Notes: generated from the sequence alone by a model not told the origin. Counted from the first letter of the stretch, positions 1-14,225 are shown. The stretch is 64,000 nt of DNA from Isoperla grammatica (GCA_945910005.1 OX246746.1:44527468-44591467), one strand, 5' to 3'. Program-made: numbers and translations.

Positions 1-1150
1 GTTGTTTCATTTTGTATTGTAAGTTATTGTTCATAGTGAACACGCTATTTACTTGATCTTTGATTTAGCTTGTACATATTTCGAGAAACAGCAGATTGAA
101 TCAGATTAGAATTTGAGAAAGTGAAATTAAAATTATTTCTCGCTGCATTGTTGCATCGATCGTTATTATCCTGCAGTATTGATGAAAGATACTTGCTTGC
201 TACTTACTGATGAGCATTCTTCGGAGTCCGAGTCCATGGTTAGGCCTACGATTGCTGCACTTCGCTACAGATAATAGACTGCACTGTTGTGATAGTGACT
301 AGTGAGTCTCTCTCTGATAGAGCGATGCGGCCGCTGGTTGGCAGACACAATTAGATGACAATACGTCAGTCACCGTAGGCAACTCAAGCAGCACCGATCA
401 ATCAAATACTATTTCAAGCGTTTCTCCATAACAATTCAATTTGTTTTTTCTATAATATTTTATGCTTGCATATCGCACTTATTAGAGGCCATATTCTAAA
501 TACATGTCCACACGAATTGAAATGAATACCAATAAATTAATGGAAGACAATACATGCAATGCATGCTTTATAGTTTCTAGTGCTGTGGTTCTCCGCCGGT
601 GGGTCGCGACGTGTGTGTGTGTGGGGGGGGGGGGGGGGGGGAGGGCGTCTCAACGTGACGATTTTCGATAATTTACAGTCAAATTTCCAAGTTTACAAAT
701 CTAGAAGGATCAACTTCAAATTTAATATAACAATGTTTTATTATATCCCTTGCTCGCTTTCCCTTACAGCAACGTGTTGGAACGGGCCGGCCATAGCTAG
801 AGGCATTTGGTATATTGCCCCCCCCCCCCCCCCCCGCCCCCCCCCCCTCTGGAGGAACGGAGAATTTAAGTCATCTTTTGGAAGCTTACGCCACTTAGGG
901 CCGATATATTATTGTACATATCATTATTGCATTGGTTCGATATTCTCAATAATATCCTCATGTTCGTTCCGCTCGATGCTCTATAGTCATAGTCTGTACC
1001 CGTTTCTAACATATTATAATATAGCCAGTCTATACTTACAATGTTTTTTCCTCCCACTTTCCCCTAAATTATATTTTTTAATCATCCTTCATATCTCAAA
1101 ATTTGACTCGAAGACTTTTCACTAGTTTTCCTCCTTGAAATGATTACTGT
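1..1150. other. Intergenic, no gene; possible hAT end and homopolymer runs
   Basis: No supported coding sequence. At about 583 the sequence CTGTGGTTCTCCGCCGGTGG followed by GTCGCGAC resembles the left end of Charlie/SPIN-type hAT transposons, and is followed by GT repeats and a G run (about 618-640). A C run lies at about 819-847. The 181-residue frame across these runs is not credible as a gene. Confidence 0.4.
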
Positions 1151-1554
1151 TCTGGTATCACAACGTTTGATAGCAACACCACATCTCAACCACGTGTTAC
1201 TCTTGGGACACCCCCTATAATCATATTGTCTCTGGTATCACAACGTTTGATAGCAACACCACATCTCAACCACGTGTTACTCTTGGGACACCCCCTATAA
1301 TCATATTGTCTCTGGTATCACAACGTTTGATAGCAACACCACATCTCAACCACGTGTTACTCTTGGGACACCCCCTATAATCATATTGTCTCTGGTATCA
1401 CAACGTTTGATAGCAACACCACATCTCAACCACGTGTTACTCTTGGGACACCCCCTATAATCATATTGTCTCTGGTATCACAACGTTTGATAGCAACACC
1501 ACATCTCAACCACGTGTTACTCTTGGGACACCCCCTATAATCATATTGTCTCTG
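1151..1554. repeat. 80-bp tandem repeat, five copies
   Basis: Five practically identical 80-bp units start at 1151, 1231, 1311, 1391 and 1471 with TCTGGTATCACAACGTTTGA. Each contains CCACGTGTTACTC, a CACGTG E-box. Near identity of all copies suggests recent expansion or homogenisation. Confidence 0.97.
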
Positions 1555-2850
1555 CTTTACAGTCCTGCTTGAAACAATCCAGCGGGAAAATATAAATATC
1601 ATTTGATTATTTTCTATGTTGAAAGTTTAGGGATGTATTTTTATCCCACAGGTATTTTTATCCAACCCTATACATTTTTATTTAAAAAAAGATTTTATCC
1701 TTATAAAAAAGCATGCTTCTATATTATATGAGCCTTACATAAAAAATAGTACAACCAGAGAGGCTGTTTGAACTAGTGAATCAATATAATGATTCTACGC
1801 TGTAGTGTTATTGAGTGAGACTCTAATAATGAAGGTTTTGGGTCAGATTCCCGCTAATGTAAATCCTGACTGAAGGCTTCATATAATGTTTTCCTCAGTC
1901 ATTAGGTGATGAATGCTGGGACTTAATCCGTTAAGTATTTCCCTCCAAACAACTGGAATACCCTAATAAACCTACAGTATTTCTCAAGTAGTACGTAGTA
2001 GTAACATATTCAGTAGATATACGTACATGTACCTTATGGGAACATCCGGAGAAAAGCCGGTTTTTTAAATAATATTGATGTGCATAAACTGTGATTGTTA
2101 ATTATGTGGTTTGTAATAATTATCAAATTAATCTAAACGGAGATACTTCATCTTTCAATCCATTCTGAGTTGGTAATTTTTATTAAATAAATTTGGTTTG
2201 CTCCTGAAGCCAAGCCAAAATGTTGACATTTAGCACCGTTGTTAAGACTCTTAGGTATGGCTGTACCTTCTGGTACATTGCAATCATGGTACCTAATGTC
2301 TTACACGCGTTTCTGTCCATTGCCAAGGTTAGCAGAATATCCAGGTGTTTCGAACTGAGAGGGATTACGCGTTTGCCCTGGGTTAACTCTTAGCAGGCCA
2401 CAATGCCTGGTTTACTCGCGCTAAGGTGGTATGAGTGTGAAGCGCAATGTAAGGTTCATACCTTTCATTGGAAAACGAGCCAACACAACGCATTACTCTA
2501 CAGGCATTACACGTTTTTTATTTTTAATCTTATCGATATTAATTGAAATCAAAGACAAAGATCATTGCTATTTTAATAGTTGCCAATAACAGCAACACTA
2601 TGTCAATATATGAGACGGCGGAAATATGGAGTGAAAGTAGGAAATATTAGGCGAGCTGGAACATGTGGGAGGGGGAAAAGCATGGGGTCAGTAGAAAAAA
2701 ATGAGATTATGTCATGTGAAATAAACACGGAGTTGATTGCAAAATATGGAAAACACTGAGGAAAAGTGGGGTGAAGTTAAAGAAATATGCAATTAAAAAA
2801 TATGCATACAAATATGGAATACAGTGAGAGAAAAAAAGGATGAAGTACAA
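1555..2850. other. Intergenic, no recognised feature
   Basis: AT-rich sequence without a supported gene, RNA gene or transposon end on either strand. Confidence 0.5.
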
Positions 2851-3375
2851 GAAGCGATTGGCTGATATGGACTTGATTGAGGGAACAGTAAGTGGGATGA
2901 AGTAAAATAAGTGAGTGGCTGATGTGGACTTGATTGAGGGGACAGTGGGATGAAGTGAAAGCAGTGAGTGCCTAATGTGGAATGGATTGAGGGGACAGTG
3001 GGATGAAGTGAAAGCAGTGAGTGGCTGATGTGGACTTGATTGAGGGGACAGTGGGATGAAGTGAAAGCAGTGAGTGGCTAATGTGGAATGGATTGAGGGG
3101 ACAGTGGGATGAAGTGAAAGCAGTGAGTGGCTGATGTGGACTTGATTGAGGGGACAGTGGGATGAAGTGAAAGCAGTGAGTGGCTGATATGGACTTGCCT
3201 GAGGGGACAGTGGGATGAAGTGAAAGCAGTGAGTGGCTGATGTGGACTTGATTGAGGGGACAGTGGGATGAAGTGAAAGCAGTGAGTGGCTGATGTGGAA
3301 TGGATTGAGGGGACAGTGGGATGAAGTGAAATAAATGAGTGGCTAATGTGGAATGGATTCAGGGAACAGTGAGTT
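2850..3375. repeat. 53-bp tandem repeat, about nine or ten diverged copies
   Basis: A unit of about 53 bp with the core GAGGGGACAGTGGGATGAAG followed by TGAAAGCAGTGAGTGGCT recurs head to tail. First and last copies are the most diverged, the central ones nearly identical; two subtypes (GTGGACTTGATT and GTGGAATGGATT) alternate, suggesting higher-order duplication. Confidence 0.93.
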
Positions 3376-3377
3376 GA

Positions 3378-3672
3378 ACAGTGAGGCTACTACTGAAAGC
3401 TCCAACAGCTGACGCAAGTCACCCTATCAGATCCTCTCCCTACAGTGGGTTAAGAGTGAGGCTACTACTGAAAGCTACAACAGCTGTGGCAAGTCACCCT
3501 ATCAGATCCTCTCCCTACAGTGGGTTAAGAGTGAGGCTACTACTGAAAGCTCCAACAGCTGTGGCAAGTCACCCTATCAGATCCTCTCCCTACAGTGGGT
3601 TAAAAGTGAGGCTACTACTGAAAACTCCAACAGCTGTGGCAAGTCACCCTATCAGATCCTCTCCCTACCGCG
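3378..3672. repeat. 75-bp tandem repeat, four copies
   Basis: Four units beginning GTGAGGCTACTACTGAAAGC. Because 75 is divisible by three the array stays open in one frame (103 codons); this is a property of the repeat, not evidence of a gene. Confidence 0.95.
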
Positions 3673-6600
3673 AGTGCCGCTCGCAGCGGTGAAACGAAGA
3701 ACCTTCGCCGCGACAGTACTTGTCAAACTATCAACAAACGTCGAGGTTCCGACGCTTATTAGCTTTAGCAAGTAGGCTGCGTTGCAGCTTCTTGCCAAAC
3801 TCTAATTAATAAACTATGCGTAATCGGTTTTGAGTGAAGTGAAATAACACGTCATAAAACCCCATTGACAAGTAGAACATTCAATAATTCAATACTGTGT
3901 TATGTATACAAGCACATGAAGCTAAATCAGGTCTGAATTTGCTCTATCATTACCTTCCCTGATATCATGAAAACAAAATTGGCACTTTTTTCTAAACCTA
4001 TTGTGGATTACAAAAACAGATACTTTTCCGAAAACAAACACAATAAACTTATATACAGAGAGTGGAACTAAAAATTGTCTAATTAAAACGTGAAACGTCT
4101 TTGGGGAAGACTAAATTGCAACGTGCATATTTGTCCAACGAAAACTATCACAAATTCGACTATTATTTCCAAACTTCACAATATTCACGCATCACACGTA
4201 CATCGCGTTTGCATGGGCTTGAGTAAATGTGTCTATTCTCAGGAAGAATTGTCGAATTTTGCACAGTTGCCATTATTTTTTAGAAATATAATATTATGGA
4301 AATTAATTCCTATAAAATAATAACAATAAAAATAAAGATTTTAGCTGTTAAAATATCCATGAAACGTATAGATAGGATTAACCATCATATCTTATTTCTA
4401 TGTAGCAAGTACAAACCGCACATGTACAACATAGACCTTCAAGAAACCGCTCCCCTCTATGTCTTATATCAATCGAAACCAAGTGTAGAAGTAGTCGAGT
4501 TCGGAAGAAGCAATGGCGTCTTGTATCGAAACGAAGGACGTGTGACCGCTATATATAAACCAAGCAACATACTTGAAGCCTTTACAGAAGACATTATTAA
4601 TACATTGTACCTTGCACAAGAGAACAGAACGCAGCTCAATTTCTGGCCATTTTATTGGTACTTTCAAGAGAACAAGCCGTGCTTTTGACACTAATGAACC
4701 ACGAGCGAGCAAAGCGAATGAAGGCGAAGTACGAAGAAAACAAATGTTTTTATGACTACACCGTAATGACGGCAATAACATAACAATGTTGATCCCATTG
4801 GGAATTATTAGTGCCAAGTAAAATTCGCGCTACGAAATAAAACGAAACTGTAGTTATACCCCTAAAAATGATAATTGTGGACGAGACGTCGTGGCAGCTG
4901 CTAATTATGCACATTTTGAATCGCGATTTAAAACTTTAACCACGAGATCAACGAAGTATCTGTGTATTCGCGAAATAAGACTGAAATAACGAAAATGTGG
5001 CCAAAAATAAGTGTTTGTGTAAGATAAACGCACAGAAGAATTAAAAATATAAAGAAAATAAATAGGAAGTACCTACTGTTATACACTCGAATGACTCGTC
5101 TATATTTGAATGATATTTTATATTCCTAGGGCCTATATTGATTATATTTATAACATTTTTTTGCTTGTTATGCGCCTTATAAAAATAACACCGCCAAAAC
5201 GCGAAATTTACATTAAGAAAAACGCAATTTGAGGAACAACCCATATTTCTGTAGAGTTCTAGGAATTATTATTGTAATCACTCCACCCTTGTATGTAGTT
5301 ATTATTATGGTTGTATAAGGGCCTATATCGCCGTGGTTGCAGTGGCCAGCTTGACGTCAAAACATACTTTACATTGGAGGTATTGTGGTAATATTATGGG
5401 AACTTTATTGCATCCACATTCTCAAAACAACTTATATTATATGTTCCTGAGATTGTCCAACGTGCTCTATTATACCGTATACAACAGTATAAAACTTTTT
5501 TTACCGTCCTCTCTTATCAACAACTTCTATTGCAACTTCATTATATATTAATCTACAATCACAAATCTCTCTACTTATTTAATAAGCCCACATATCCTTT
5601 CCTTTAATTAACATATCTTCCTCTTCTATGACAATATTTGCTCTATTAAAACGTCCCATAAATAAAAAACTTCCTCTAATTATCTTTTTCTATTTATTTA
5701 CTACCACCTTCTTGTTCGTTAACTTTCATAGCTTCCATTAGTAACAAACTTCTTTAAATTACCTTCCGGTGGGCTTCTTCCAATCCAATATAATTATGTG
5801 TATTAATAGTTAAACCATTAAATTACACACAGTTCCACCTCTAGAAATACCGCAATGTTCAATCTTACTTTTAAAATGACACATATCCACCAGTGGAATA
5901 ATATACTAATACCAATCAATTGGAATAATATGCAGCAATGTTATTATTAATGTGATTCCGGTACGTTTTACTTTAGCTGCTCTCCGTATTGGCAGTTAGT
6001 TTTAGATGTTTGGCTAGTTGATTACCACTGAACATTCTTGGATCTGACATTTAAATAACTTTTCAAGTTCTAGTTATCTCGTTGTAAGTACTAAGTATAG
6101 ATGTGGCAACGTCTCGGGGTCTGCTCGGTGCTCAAACTATCACGCAGTGTCCCTTCCTGGGACCCTTGAATACATCAATAACAGCGACACAACCCGGACA
6201 CGCTTATTTACCAACAATACAAGAAAGCTTATTGGCTATGTGATTACGGTGCTATCGAGATGTGATGCTATTGGGAAGTGAACTGGATTCAAAACCTGCT
6301 CATAACACAACACATTTTGACTGATATTGATGTTTCCTTTTGAAAATTTGTAAAATCGTTTTGCATCAATGGATAGAATGGATACATTGTAAACTTACAA
6401 CTGTCAGATACAAAATATTTCAACGGAGTTCGCGAAATCTTTTTCAAGACGGAAGATGAGCGTGTTTCGTTATTTTATAGCCCTCATCTTTAGCGCTTTA
6501 CGGCGCTGAAGACTTCACTCTAAACAATTCTACAGACAAATTATGATTCATCTCATAAATAATAATGTTTATTTCTAACATTTTGCTGCTTATTTTCAGG

Positions 6601-7400
6601 AACAACACCCGATGATAATGTAACAATGTGCAAAGGGTGTTTCCTGAGAGCTACAACGTACAGCATGCATATCTACATCGCTTTACGTATAATAGTGATT
6701 TATACTGATTTCAATAGAATTATTTTTGCGACAGGAACGAACAGTTTTTGTTTAACACCATTATCGAAAATCTAAAACTTTGCTTTGTCAAAGGGTCAAA
6801 TCAGGTCATATTCTACGCACGTGCAAATGCTCAGGAATAATAATAGATAAATATGAAAATGCAAGTGGCTTTTTCCTAAACGTGAACCACATAAATTATT
6901 TGAGGTTTTGTGCAAAAATATCGCATCTTTCATTTATCCTTCAGCAACAATTCTGCCAAGTTTCAGACAAACTGATGCCAACATCAACAAAATCCTTCAA
7001 GTCTAAAGAAACAATAAAAAAACACCTTGAATAGTCCTGAAAGTCACGATCAATTTAGTCGAAATCTTTACAGGCGTTGAGACTAACGACGACAAATGCG
7101 CAAACAACCTTGATTTTTCAAAATGGCGGCACGACATGTTTTCTTACTTATAAATCAACACGTTTCTAGCTACTTACTACGGATGTTCACAAATAGCTCA
7201 TCGAAATCCCATCAACTCTACTACAACCTCGCCCCACCACTTCTCTCCACTCCTAACAAAATACATTTAAAAATAGATAGCGGCATTTGACATCCACGTA
7301 GGACCCGATTAGAGATAATAATTAACAACTTATTATTAACAATAATAATCTTCAGAAGGTAAGATATTGTTAAGTACGTTTAGCACTGTTGCGAAATTTA
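3673..7400. other. Intergenic, no recognised gene
   Basis: Frames of 60 to 130 codons occur, for example 4296-4688, but none shows a domain, signal or credible composition that I recognise. The sequence is AT-rich with scattered transposon-like fragments that I cannot assign. Confidence 0.5.
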
Positions 7401-8170
7401 CACATCTGTCATAAGATAGTGTTTCGCATGTCAATCTTCGAAAGCTACGGAACAGCCTAACAGGGACTGTCATTCTTACGCAACTAAAGCAGTGTTGCTA
7501 AATCCGTCAAGATTGCAGTTTGCAAGTCAATCTTTACAATCTATGCAGGGAACATGGATTGTGACTGTTACGTAAGTTAGCAGTGTTGCGAAATGTATAC
7601 CAGTATAACCTCAACATTGCACTTTACAAGTCAATCTTTACAATCTATGCAGGGAACATGGATTGTGACTGTTACGTAAGTTAGCAGTGTTGCGAAATGT
7701 ATACCAGTATAACCTCAACATTGCACTTTACAAGTCAATCTTTACAATCTATGCAGGGAACATGGATTCTGAATGTTACGTAAATTAAGCAGTGTTGCGA
7801 AATGTATACCAGGAGTATAACCTCAAGATTGCAGTTAGCAAGTCAATTTTCCGCGACAATCTATGCAAATCTATATCTATACAAATTACAATCTATGCAG
7901 GGAACATGGATTGTGACTGTTCCGTAAGTTAAGCAGTGTTGCGAAATGTATACCACTACAATGTCGATTCGATTGCAGTTTGGAAGTCAATCTATGCAGG
8001 AAACATGGATTCTGACTATGCAAGTTAAACAGTGTTGCGAAATGTATACCACTTTTCTCTATAGCCTCAAGATTGTAGTTCTCGTCAATCTGCACAAGCC
8101 TGCACGTAACAGCGTTGCCATTGATACAGTCATAGATAAAACAGTGTTGTGAAATTTACACAATAATATC
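7400..8170. repeat. Degenerate tandem repeat, unit about 103-105 bp
   Basis: Units contain CAATCTATGCAGGGAACATG, then TTACGTAAGTTAGCAGTGTT and GCGAAATGTATACCA. Copies around 7523, 7628 and 7731 are close; flanking ones (7400-7520, 7850-8170) are increasingly diverged, with the core GCAGTGTTGCGAAATGTATA still visible. Confidence 0.88.
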
Positions 8171-9590
8171 GAGATTAGAACTCGCGTCGACATAGACGGA
8201 AAATAAAATGCGTCAGGAGAATAAACGAAGAAAAAAGATGGCAGTGGGAGTGGGAGGGGCAATTCAATTAGCCTGTATTTCGCCGAGGCTGATGCTCAAT
8301 GCTATAGAGAAGATTGACGTGATACAATTAAAGGAATAGTCAGATGAAGAACTAAAAAATCACCAATTAGTCATTAGTCCATGAAATTCAGTTATGTGTA
8401 AAATACAATTGATATAGGTTGCTTCAATGCAAGAAAAAAAATAGTGAACAATTAGCTATTCTACTAGATTCCCTTCGGCAGCTCTTGCTGCATTTTTCTT
8501 CTAAAGCGTAGTGTAACTGTATCGGTTCTGAGGTCGCTGGCGCCTTCCCGATAGACAGAGGACTCATTGTGTTATACGAGACCAGCCCGCGCTCCGCGAA
8601 ACGCTCGGCGACTGCGGACAGTACCGCTCAAAACAGATTGCAACTTTTGCTACACATCATGTCACAAAAAAATTAATTGCAGGGTATTTTGTAGAAGTAA
8701 ACGTTCGTACTAAGAAGCATGTTATCGGTAGAGAAACGATGCACATTAAACCTCCTGATCGATTTTTGATCAGTGCCCTATTTTAGCGGTGGCTTTACTT
8801 TCTCAAGGCAACATTTTTTTTATATGGGAATTACCATGAGAAAAGTTGCTCGGTGCTACTTGGTAGCACCAAACCAAATAATCGCGTTTTCTTTAATTTT
8901 TTAACCGCCTGCATTTAAAGTATGGTATCTTTTAGTCATGTTTTTTATATTTAAAGGTGGACATCTACAAATGGTAGTTCTTTAGTTTTTCACCCGACTA
9001 TCCCTTTAAGCAGCCTATATTGCACATGATGCATTTCACAAACATGTGCAGTAAATACTTCGGTTAAAAGAAAGTCTGACGAGGAAATGAGCCCTAAATG
9101 TGATTCTAATTTTAGGCATCTTCTGAATGGCTGGGCCTGTCAATAGGATTCCAGATGGTGCTTTTCTATTTTAGAAAAATGAAATGTTGGACTTACTTCT
9201 TGAATTTTATAACTCGTCCGAACTGTTTTCCGACGAATTTCGCCTTCAAAACTTTCTTCGACGGTATCCATGTTTCTTGTTTTGCAGCACAAACCTGAGC
9301 TGGTTAACTAATACAAGCCGGGTGGACCTCACAGTCCACGTTCGAACTTCCAACTATTTGCCGCTTTTGCGAGGTATGCCAGAGCCATTCCTAGCGTTGC
9401 AGTCGAGCGCCGCCCGTCGTCGCCGCGGGGAAGCTCGAGAGCGCAGTGGGGGCGTGGGCGGGAGGAACACGGGCAGAGAGCCAACCAATTAATTAATAAC
9501 AAGGGCAAATTCAAACAAGAATTCTTTTGTTTCCTTGAACCTTGGGCCTCATTTATACTGTGGAAACATGAAATATCTGCGACATATTTC
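8171..9590. other. Intergenic, no recognised gene
   Basis: No supported coding sequence. The frame at 9184-9492 encodes an arginine-rich, low-complexity end and shows no domain. Confidence 0.5.
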
Positions 9591-9596
9591 GAACGC

Positions 9597-12270
9597 GAGG
9601 ACGCTATTAGAGAGCAAAGGCGTCATTGACTGAGGTTGTCATAGATGAGAGAGGGTGTCATTAGAGAGCCAAGACGTCATTAGAGGGCCAGGACGTCATT
9701 AGAGAGCCAAGACGTCATTAGAGAGCTAGGACGTCATTAGAGAGCCAAGACGTCATTAGAGAGCCAGGACGTCATTAGAGAGCCTGGACGTCATTAGAGA
9801 GCCAAGACGTCATTAGAGAGCCAAGACGTCATTAGAGAGCCAGGACGTCATTAGAGAACCAGGACGTCATTAGAGAGCTAGGACGTCATTAGAGAACCAG
9901 GACGTCATTAGAGAGCCTGGACGTCATTAGAGAGCCAAGACGCCATTAGAGAGCTAGGACGTTATAAGAGAGCCAAGACGTCATTAGAGGGCCAGGACGT
10001 TATAAGAGAGCCAAGACGTCATTAGAGGGCCAGGACGTCATTAGAGAGCCAAGACGTCATTAGAGGGCCAGGACGTCATTAGAGAGCCAAGACGTCATTA
10101 GAGAGCTAGGACGTTATAAGAGAGCCAAGACGTCATTAGAGAGCTAGGACGTCATTAGAGAGCTAGGACGTTATAAGAGAGCCAAGACGTCATTAGAGAG
10201 CTAGGACGTCATTAGAGAGCAATGACGTCATTTGGAAGCAAGGACGTCATTGGAGAGCCAGGACGTCATTAGAGAGCTAGGACGTCATTAGAGAGCCAAT
10301 ACGTCATTATAGAGCTAGGACGTTATAAGAAGCCAGGACGTCATTAGAGAGCTAGGACGTTATTAGAGAGCCAGGACGTCATTAGAGAGCCAAGACGTCA
10401 TTAGAGAGCCAGGACGTCATTAGAGAGCCAGGACGTCATTAGAGAGCCAGGACGTCATTAGAGAGCTAGGACGTCATTAGAGAGCAATGACGTCATTAGA
10501 GAGCCAAGACGTCATTAGAGAGCCAGGACGTCATTAGAGAGCCAAGACGTCATTAGAGAGCTAGGACGTTATAAGAGAGCCAAGACGTCATTAGAGAGCT
10601 AGGACGTCATTAGAGAGCTAGGACGTCGTTAGAGAGCAATGACGTCATTTGGAAGCAAGGACGTCATTAGAGAGCCAGGACGTCATTAGGGAGCCAAGAC
10701 GTCATTAGAGAGCTAGGACGTTATAAGAAGCCAGGACGTCATTAGAGAGCTAGGACGTCATTAGAGAGCCAGGACGTCATTAGAGAGCCAGGACGTCATT
10801 ATAGAGCTAGGACGTTATAAGAAGCCAGGACGTCATTAGAGAGCTAGGACGTCATTAGAGAGCTAGGACGTTATTAGAGAGCCAGGACGTCATTAGAGAG
10901 AGAGTACGTCATTATAGAGCTAGGACGTTATTAGAAGCCAGGACGTCATTAGAGAGCTAGGACGTCAAGAGAGCTAGGACGTTATTAGAGAGCCAGGACG
11001 TCATTAGAGAGCCAGGACGTCATTAGAGAGCCAGTACGTCATTATAGAGCTAGGACGTTATAAGAAGCCAGGACGTCATTAGAGAGCTAGGACGTCATTA
11101 GAGAGCCAGGACGTCATTAGAGAGCCAGGACGTCATTATAGAGCTAGGACGTTATTAGAAGCCAGGACGTCATTAGAGAGCCAGGACGTCATTAGAGAGC
11201 CAGTACGTCATTATAGAGCTAGGACGTTATAAGAAGCCAGTACGTCATTATAGAGCTAGGACGTTATTAGAAGCCAGGACGTCATTAGAGAGCTAGGACG
11301 TCAAGAGAGCTAGGACGCTATTAGAGAGCCAGGACGTCATTAGAGAGCCAGTACGTCATTATAGAGCTAGGACGTTATTAGAAGCCAGGACGTCATTAGA
11401 GAGCTAGGACGTCAAGAGAGCTAGGACGTTATTAAAGAGCCAGGACGTCATTAGAGAGCTAGGACGTCATCAGAGAGCCAGGACGTTATTAGAGAGCCAG
11501 GACGTCATTAGAGAGCCAGGACGTCATTAGAGAGCTAGGACGTCATCAGAGAGCCAGGACGTTATTAGAGAGCCAGGACGTCATCAGAGAGCCAGGACGT
11601 CATTAGAGAGCCAGGACGTCATTAGGGAGCCAAGACGTCATTAGAGAGCCAGGACGTCATTAGAGAGCCAGGACGTCATTAGAGAGCCAGGACGTCATTA
11701 GGGAGCCAGGACCTCATTAGAGAGCCAGGACGACATTAGAAAGCCAGGACGTCATTAGAGAGCCTGGACGTCATTAGAGAGCCTGGACGTCATTAGAAAG
11801 CCAGGACGTCATTAGAGAGCCAGGACGTCATTAGAGAGCCAGGACGTCATTAGAGAGCCAGGACGTCATTAGGGAGCCAGGACGTCATTAGAGAGCCAGG
11901 ACGTCAATAGAGAGCCAGGACGTCATTAGGGAGCCAGGACCTCATTAGAGAGCCAGGACGACATTAGAAAGCCAGGACGTCATTAGAGAGCTTGGACGTC
12001 ATTAGAGAGCCTGGACGTCATTAGAAAGCCAGGACGTCATTAGAGAACCAGGACGTCATTAGAGAGCCAGGACGTTATTAGAGAGCCAGGACGTCATTAG
12101 GGAGCCAGGACGTCATTAGAGAGCCTGGACGTCATTAGAGAGCCTGGACGTCATTAGAGAGCCTGGACGTCATTAGAGAGCCTGGACGTCATTAGAGAGC
12201 CTGGACGTCATTAGAGAGCCAGGACGTCATTAGAGAAACAGGACGTCATTAGAGAGCTGGAAGTCATTAA
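9597..12270. repeat. Satellite of a 19-bp unit containing GACGTC, about 140 copies
   Basis: A 2.67-kb array of the unit AGGACGTCATTAGAGAGCC and variants (AAGACGTC, AGGACGTTATAAGAG, AGAGAGCTAGG). The palindrome GACGTC is the most conserved part; some copies read TGACGTCA, the full cAMP-response/bZIP-type palindrome. Subtype blocks repeat in order (for example the GTTATAAGAAGCC block near 10320, 10720, 10810 and 11060), showing higher-order duplications. No coding capacity is evident. Confidence 0.97.
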
Positions 12271-14008
12271 AGTTTACAAGTTGTAAATTGTCTTTTGATG
12301 AAAATCTTTGTTTCTCTAGCAAATGTTTTGTTATTGTGTAGTTTTCCCTATCTGTTTTTTCCTGCCCTGTTCTATGTTCATGTCACCACAGCTGTGCTTT
12401 GTTTTTAAATTTTTTGACGAGTGAAGTTTCTGTTTTGTCCTCTGGCATTTCTTCTATGTATTCTATGCATGTATTCATTTGCTATATGTATATCAGTAGC
12501 ACTAGAATATAAAATTAATACACTTTGTGACGCAGTGAATTTTCCAATAATGCATTTCTATAATTGAATTGGCTATGAATATGATACCTGAAAATGCAGC
12601 ATTTGAAAACAAAATGGTTATTTTATTTCCAATGTTGTAACATGTTAAATTTTTAATTTACAATCAACAGTCTCAAACATAATAATTGGAGCCCAAATTA
12701 AATTTAAACCATTTTTATCTTACTTATCTTCAAAACCACTCAAAACTATTTGACACTTCGATAAGCTATTTATTTACCCAAATGATATCTTAGCAGAAAT
12801 ATTGTGGACTTGAGAAAAGAGACTGTTGTATCACAGTAGATATTTAGTTACACATTTGCGTTGACAAAGGCTCAAATCTTAAGCTGGAAGTTTCTTCAAT
12901 TCAATTCTTCACAAAAATAAATAAAATAAAATTCACATTTAGAGTCTACCCACTCAGTAACTAAACTGATTTGCAGTGGGGGCCTTTAATTTAAAGTGAC
13001 TAACTAACCCTGTAGGCTTCGAACACCATCGACGAGTGAGCGATAACCAATCAAAGATCGATATTTCAAATACGAAACATATGAATCAGTGATTAGACAG
13101 TGCGAACACCTGCGGACAAATGCCAGAATCAACAAGGCCGATTCAGAACAAATTGTTTAATTGTGATCTCAAATATATGGTTTTGAATCGAATATTTTGG
13201 TTAATAAATAAACACGATATTTCTGCTATTCTTGCCACAAGCACATATTTTAAACAAAAAATCAACTATTCTTCACCTCACACAATGTGCTTGACGAAAA
13301 CCGACCTTCATTTAAATTTGAACCATTGAAAATGCGGATTGTGGTACAGTGCAACTTTGTTTGTTATAGAAACATGCCCTATCCAATGTAAGATGTTGCT
13401 ATAAGGTAACTACTATTCAATAGGCCAGTAGTTGTTACGAGCGTAAGATAAACAAGATAAACAACCTTCAAGATAAACAAGTGTATTAACCTTGGTTCAT
13501 GTGTCATTGTTTCTCTTTGCTTAGCGACGGGGGTTGTTTTCCTCTCAGGTTCAGTTTGGCTGTACCGTGGAGTTGTGTGGAGACATTAAAACATCTCCAA
13601 GGGCAAGAGTTTATAAAACCATTTACTTTAGTTCTACTTTGAAAGGTAGTACCATAATATGGCGGCATGGTTTAGACGTTGAGACACTCGACAAATAAAA
13701 CAAAAAAGTAATAAAACAACTCAAGTCATACAACCAGTAGAAATTAAATATATGAGGAGTACAAAGTACCACAAAATAGGGAGAAAAGGTATTTATATAC
13801 ATGGATATCCAAGGAGAATGGGCAAACACATAATAGTATGGAGAGAATTTGAAAGACAATTGTACTAGAAGAGCAGCTGCAGATAATGCCCAGACATAAT
13901 GCCCGGAGACCTGGGAAGAAGCTGAAGTAGAATGATATTGCAACCATGCTATTCAAGACGATGTGGGGTGAGAGATGAAAGACAAGTACAAAACACAGAT
14001 ACATTACG
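12271..14008. other. Intergenic, no recognised gene
   Basis: AT-rich; no supported gene, RNA or transposon end. Frames at 13623-13943 and 13744-14034 on the minus strand lack any recognisable domain. Confidence 0.5.
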
Positions 14009-14225
14009 AGTAGCTTGAGCCCTCTATGTGGCATAGTCTACAACCCCACCTAATGAGTAGCTTGAGCCCTCTATGTGGCATACACCCCCACCTAATGAGT
14101 AGCTTGAGCCCTCTATGTGGCATACACCCCCACCTAATGAGTAGCTTGAGCCCTCTATGTGGCATACACCCCCACCTAATGAGTAGCTTGAGCCCTCTAT
14201 GTGGCATACACCCCCACCTAATGAG
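14009..14225. repeat. 42-bp tandem repeat, five copies
   Basis: The unit starts GAGTAGCTTGAGCCCTCTAT and continues GTGGCATACACCCCCACCTA. The first copy has a few extra bases (CATAGTCTACAACC). Because 42 is divisible by three the array is open in several frames on both strands; none is taken as a gene. Confidence 0.95.

Noticed and set aside
580..1125. 181-codon frame
   Set aside because: It spans G and C homopolymers and a transposon end; composition is not protein-like.
1800..1870. GGTCAGATTCCCGC, possible tRNA-like B box
   Set aside because: No acceptor stem or A box; not supported as a tRNA or SINE.
4296..4688. 130-codon frame on the plus strand
   Set aside because: No recognisable domain, no splice or upstream context, and an overlapping minus-strand frame of similar length; support is too weak for a gene call.
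9597..12270. CRISPR-like array
   Set aside because: The 19-bp units are contiguous without unique spacers, and the context is an animal genome; it is a satellite.
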